Source: Spirochaetia bacterium UBA2205
GTDB lineage: Bacteria > Spirochaetota > UBA4802 > UB4802
Direction: 5' to 3'
DNA length: 42,788 nucleotides
Assembly (NCBI GenBank): GCA_002328585.1
Contig: DCUV01000010.1
Location: 1-42,788 of the forward strand
Shown here: in pieces, positions 41,182 to 42,788 of the stretch
Position numbering within the stretch: position 1 is the stretch's first letter
How the letters are laid out: each line of letters starts with the position of its first letter
The notes under the pieces: generated by a model
The model's database searches: none
Seen by the model: only the letters and a program-made list of their open reading frames with translations
What the model was told of the DNA's origin: nothing
Made by a program: the position numbers and the translations under genes

Positions 41182-42138
41182 TTAAATTTCAATTTCCATT
41201 CCTTCGCGTGCGATATTTATTGTTAAATTGCCTCTTCGATCAGGATTAATCCCCATGTAGAGTTTTGCATTTGATAGAACAGTATCAAGCTTTTGATCAT
41301 TATAATCAGGTTCATGGTGGAATAGAATTAATCGCTTGATGTTAAACATGCTGGCAATATCTATTGCAATAGAAGCAGATGAATGGCCCCAATCTATTTT
41401 ATTTATTGATTCTTCAAATGTATACTGCGTGTCAAATACACATACATCCGCATTTTCAAAGAAATTTTTATATGTATCTATCTTATCAATTTCATCAATA
41501 TTGAACTCGCAATCACTTGTAAAAACAAATGATTTACCATTTTCTTCAAACCTGAACCCAAATGAACCACCTGGATGCCGCATACTTTTATTTTTTATTT
41601 TGACATCGTTAATGTATATTTCACTTTCCTTATCAATTATAAAAAATTCTTTCTGAGCAAGCATATATTCTAAATTAATTGGGAAATGGGTATACACCTG
41701 CTGGTATTCAATTCGCTCTTTAATATCATTATATGGTGAATAAATATTGAATCGGTTGCCTTTAATGTAAAAAGGGGCAAAAAATGGAAAACCCTGTATA
41801 TGATCCCAATGGGTATGAGTAAGTAATATTGTTGCAAAACCTGTACCGTTACCAAATTCAGTCTTTAATAATTCATGTCCTAATTGTTTTATTCCTGTAC
41901 CGCAATCAACAATAATTAAATCATCAGTAGAGGTGCGAACTTCCAGTGATGTTGTATTCCCTCCATATGTGCCAACTATTGACATCGGCAATGTATCTAT
42001 GAATGTATCGATAGATTCTTCATTAGAGATATCTTTGGGTGAAGCTAATTGCAATGTCTGTTTTATTTTGTCTCTGATTACATCTGAATTTAATGGAGTT
42101 GGGATTGAACCTCGCACGCCCCAGAATTTCACTTTCAT
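41182..42138 (-). CDS. Metallo-beta-lactamase-fold hydrolase
   Basis: A 318-residue soluble protein. MKVKFWGVRGSIPTP at the N-terminus and TILLTHTHWDHIQGFPFFAP (HxHxDH motif) are the hallmarks. The metal set continues with FVFTSDCEFNIDE and ILFHHEPDY. It is closest to the PhnP/RNase Z-like group with the FWGVRGS start, often cyclic nucleotide or phosphate ester hydrolases; exact substrate unknown. Start at ATG 42138 behind AGGAG; the longer frame to 42198 is hydrophobic and unlikely. Confidence 0.9.
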   Translation of the reverse strand: MKVKFWGVRGSIPTPLNSDVIRDKIKQTLQLASPKDISNEESIDTFIDTLPMSIVGTYGGNTTSLEVRTSTDDLIIVDCGTGIKQLGHELLKTEFGNGTGFATILLTHTHWDHIQGFPFFAPFYIKGNRFNIYSPYNDIKERIEYQQVYTHFPINLEYMLAQKEFFIIDKESEIYINDVKIKNKSMRHPGGSFGFRFEENGKSFVFTSDCEFNIDEIDKIDTYKNFFENADVCVFDTQYTFEESINKIDWGHSSASIAIDIASMFNIKRLILFHHEPDYNDQKLDTVLSNAKLYMGINPDRRGNLTINIAREGMEIEI

Positions 42139-42212
42139 TAATTTTATTCTCCTCGCTACAATATGGATATATAAAATATATCCATATAAAGAAATCAACT
42201 AATAATTTTTAA

Positions 42213-42223
42213 GGCTCTGACCC
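42213..42223 (+). repeat. GGCTCTGACCC repeat, copy 1
   Basis: Followed by TCATTTTTTA. Same family as copies at 42488 and 42575. Confidence 0.65.
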
Positions 42224-42487
42224 TCATTTTTTACGTAATTTCTATCGGGATTAAAGGAAAAGCAGCGGAGGCACGGATGCCGTAACACCATATGGCTCGT
42301 GCGAGGACATAGACAGGATGTCGTCCGCAGCACGATGGCAAAGACATAATAAATACAGAACATAAGGCACACCGCCGTTTGAGGTGGCTCCACAGGGTTG
42401 GTAGGGGGGTATTTAGCGCATAAATATCCCCTTACGAAGTGATAAAACTGTTGTCGCTCAACAAAAGAAAGTATGGATAGTTATTAA

Positions 42488-42499
42488 GGCTCTGACCCC
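42488..42499 (+). repeat. GGCTCTGACCCC repeat, copy 2
   Basis: Followed by ATTTTTTCCTC. Resembles the GGGGTCAGAG-type repeats often found beside RAYT genes in many bacteria. Confidence 0.7.
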
Positions 42500-42574
42500 A
42501 TTTTTTCCTCATTTTCTCAATTGTAATCCAATTTTCAATGTGATATGTATGTACTCACGCAGACACAGAACATA

Positions 42575-42586
42575 GGCTCTGACCCC
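42575..42586 (+). repeat. GGCTCTGACCCC repeat, copy 3
   Basis: Followed by ATTATATTTTTTTA, 115 bases before the transposase start. Confidence 0.7.
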
Positions 42587-42700
42587 ATTATATTTTTTTA
42601 CAAAAAATACAAAAAATGCACCATTTCTTTTAATTTTTTCTTTCTCCGGCGTTATGTATAGTAGGGATTTCAATTATCATAAAAACACGGAGGAATACCA

Positions 42701-42788
42701 ATGGCACGGAAATTGCGTATACAACTGCCCGAGCATACCTATCACATCATGAGCCGCTGTATCGAGTGGCGGGATATGATGCAGGAGG
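42701..42788 (+). CDS. REP-associated tyrosine transposase (RAYT), N-terminal part
   Basis: The first 29 codons only; the gene runs off the right edge. MARKLRIQLPEHTYHIMSRC follows the RAYT/Y1_Tnp pattern (M-A-R-x-x-R, then Y-H-x-x-x-R). GGAGG lies nine bases before the ATG. These single-domain HUH transposases are thought to mobilise REP-type palindromes rather than themselves. The repeats upstream fit. The catalytic HUH and Tyr lie beyond the window. Confidence 0.8.
   Translation, partial: MARKLRIQLPEHTYHIMSRCIEWRDMMQE

Larger units (their letters stand above)
42139..42700. other. 562-base repeat-rich, partly GC-rich gap before a RAYT transposase
   Basis: Contains three copies of GGCTCTGACCC (42213, 42488, 42575) and a 170-base GC-rich block (about 42255-42425) with several short hairpins, for example GGACAT/ATGTC at about 42305-42325 and GCACG/CGTGC. 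The composition differs sharply from nearby genes. No protein frame is convincing. It probably belongs to the adjacent RAYT locus; function unknown. Confidence 0.5.

Noticed and set aside
1..42788. CRISPR array
   Set aside because: No regularly spaced repeats of 20-40 bases and no cas-like gene were seen; the iterated motif is short and irregularly spaced.

Overview
The window reads as chromosome of an AT-rich, Gram-negative-type bacterium, most likely a spirochaete (Spirochaetota, Leptospira-like side). This is inferred from several signs: a duplicated gene resembling the Leptospira DUF1564 family, small lipoproteins with a relaxed lipobox, cNMP-binding/GGDEF proteins, a multi-spanning methyl-accepting protein, and TTG starts. 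No rRNA or other decisive marker is present, so the phylum call is tentative.

Layout. 1-950: a truncated DUF1564-like gene at the left edge, then an internally deleted IS66-family element with both terminal repeats. 1064-9000: single genes (BtrH-like protein, esterase, a GC-rich enoyl-CoA hydratase that looks transferred, nitroreductase, nucleoside deoxyribosyltransferase, a membrane-anchored unknown, two tandem cNMP-binding/GGDEF proteins, a DUF2934-like protein). 9315-12483: nadK-recN plus an HExxH protein. 12485-15691: acylphosphatase, then tatD-nadB. 16017-19236: lipoprotein, TauE/SafE permease and chemotaxis receptor. 19304-22276: three-gene operon with a normal iron-type alcohol dehydrogenase, an SCP2-like protein and a dehydrogenase paralogue that has lost metal ligands. 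22832-23367: an intact second copy of the left-edge gene, in inverted orientation. 23398-26484: DUF2279 protein, queF overlapping a ROK protein, STAS protein.

26557-32712 is the clearest pathway: hemX-like, hemA, ahbD, a fused ahbA-ahbB, ahbC and a precorrin-2 dehydrogenase. It encodes much of the siroheme-dependent (alternative) route to heme b; hemB, hemC, hemD and the uroporphyrinogen methyltransferase are not in the window. A compact promoter-to-terminator unit just upstream, on the other strand, looks like a small RNA gene. 33236-36415 holds two unknown genes, a HisJ-type PHP phosphatase and a PgeF/YfiH-type protein. 36620-42138 holds an HD phosphohydrolase, an exported unknown, rpsT, an HU/IHF-like protein, tRNA-Val, ktrB-ktrA potassium uptake and a metallo-beta-lactamase-fold protein. 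The right edge has repeats typical of REP/RAYT loci and the start of a RAYT transposase.

The most striking unexplained signal is a short iterated sequence, core AACTATCGC (long form CAGTAACTATCGCC). It occurs 13 times on both strands, inside genes and between them, where well under one copy is expected. It behaves like a DNA uptake sequence or another genome-wide recognition word, and once forms a terminator-like inverted pair.
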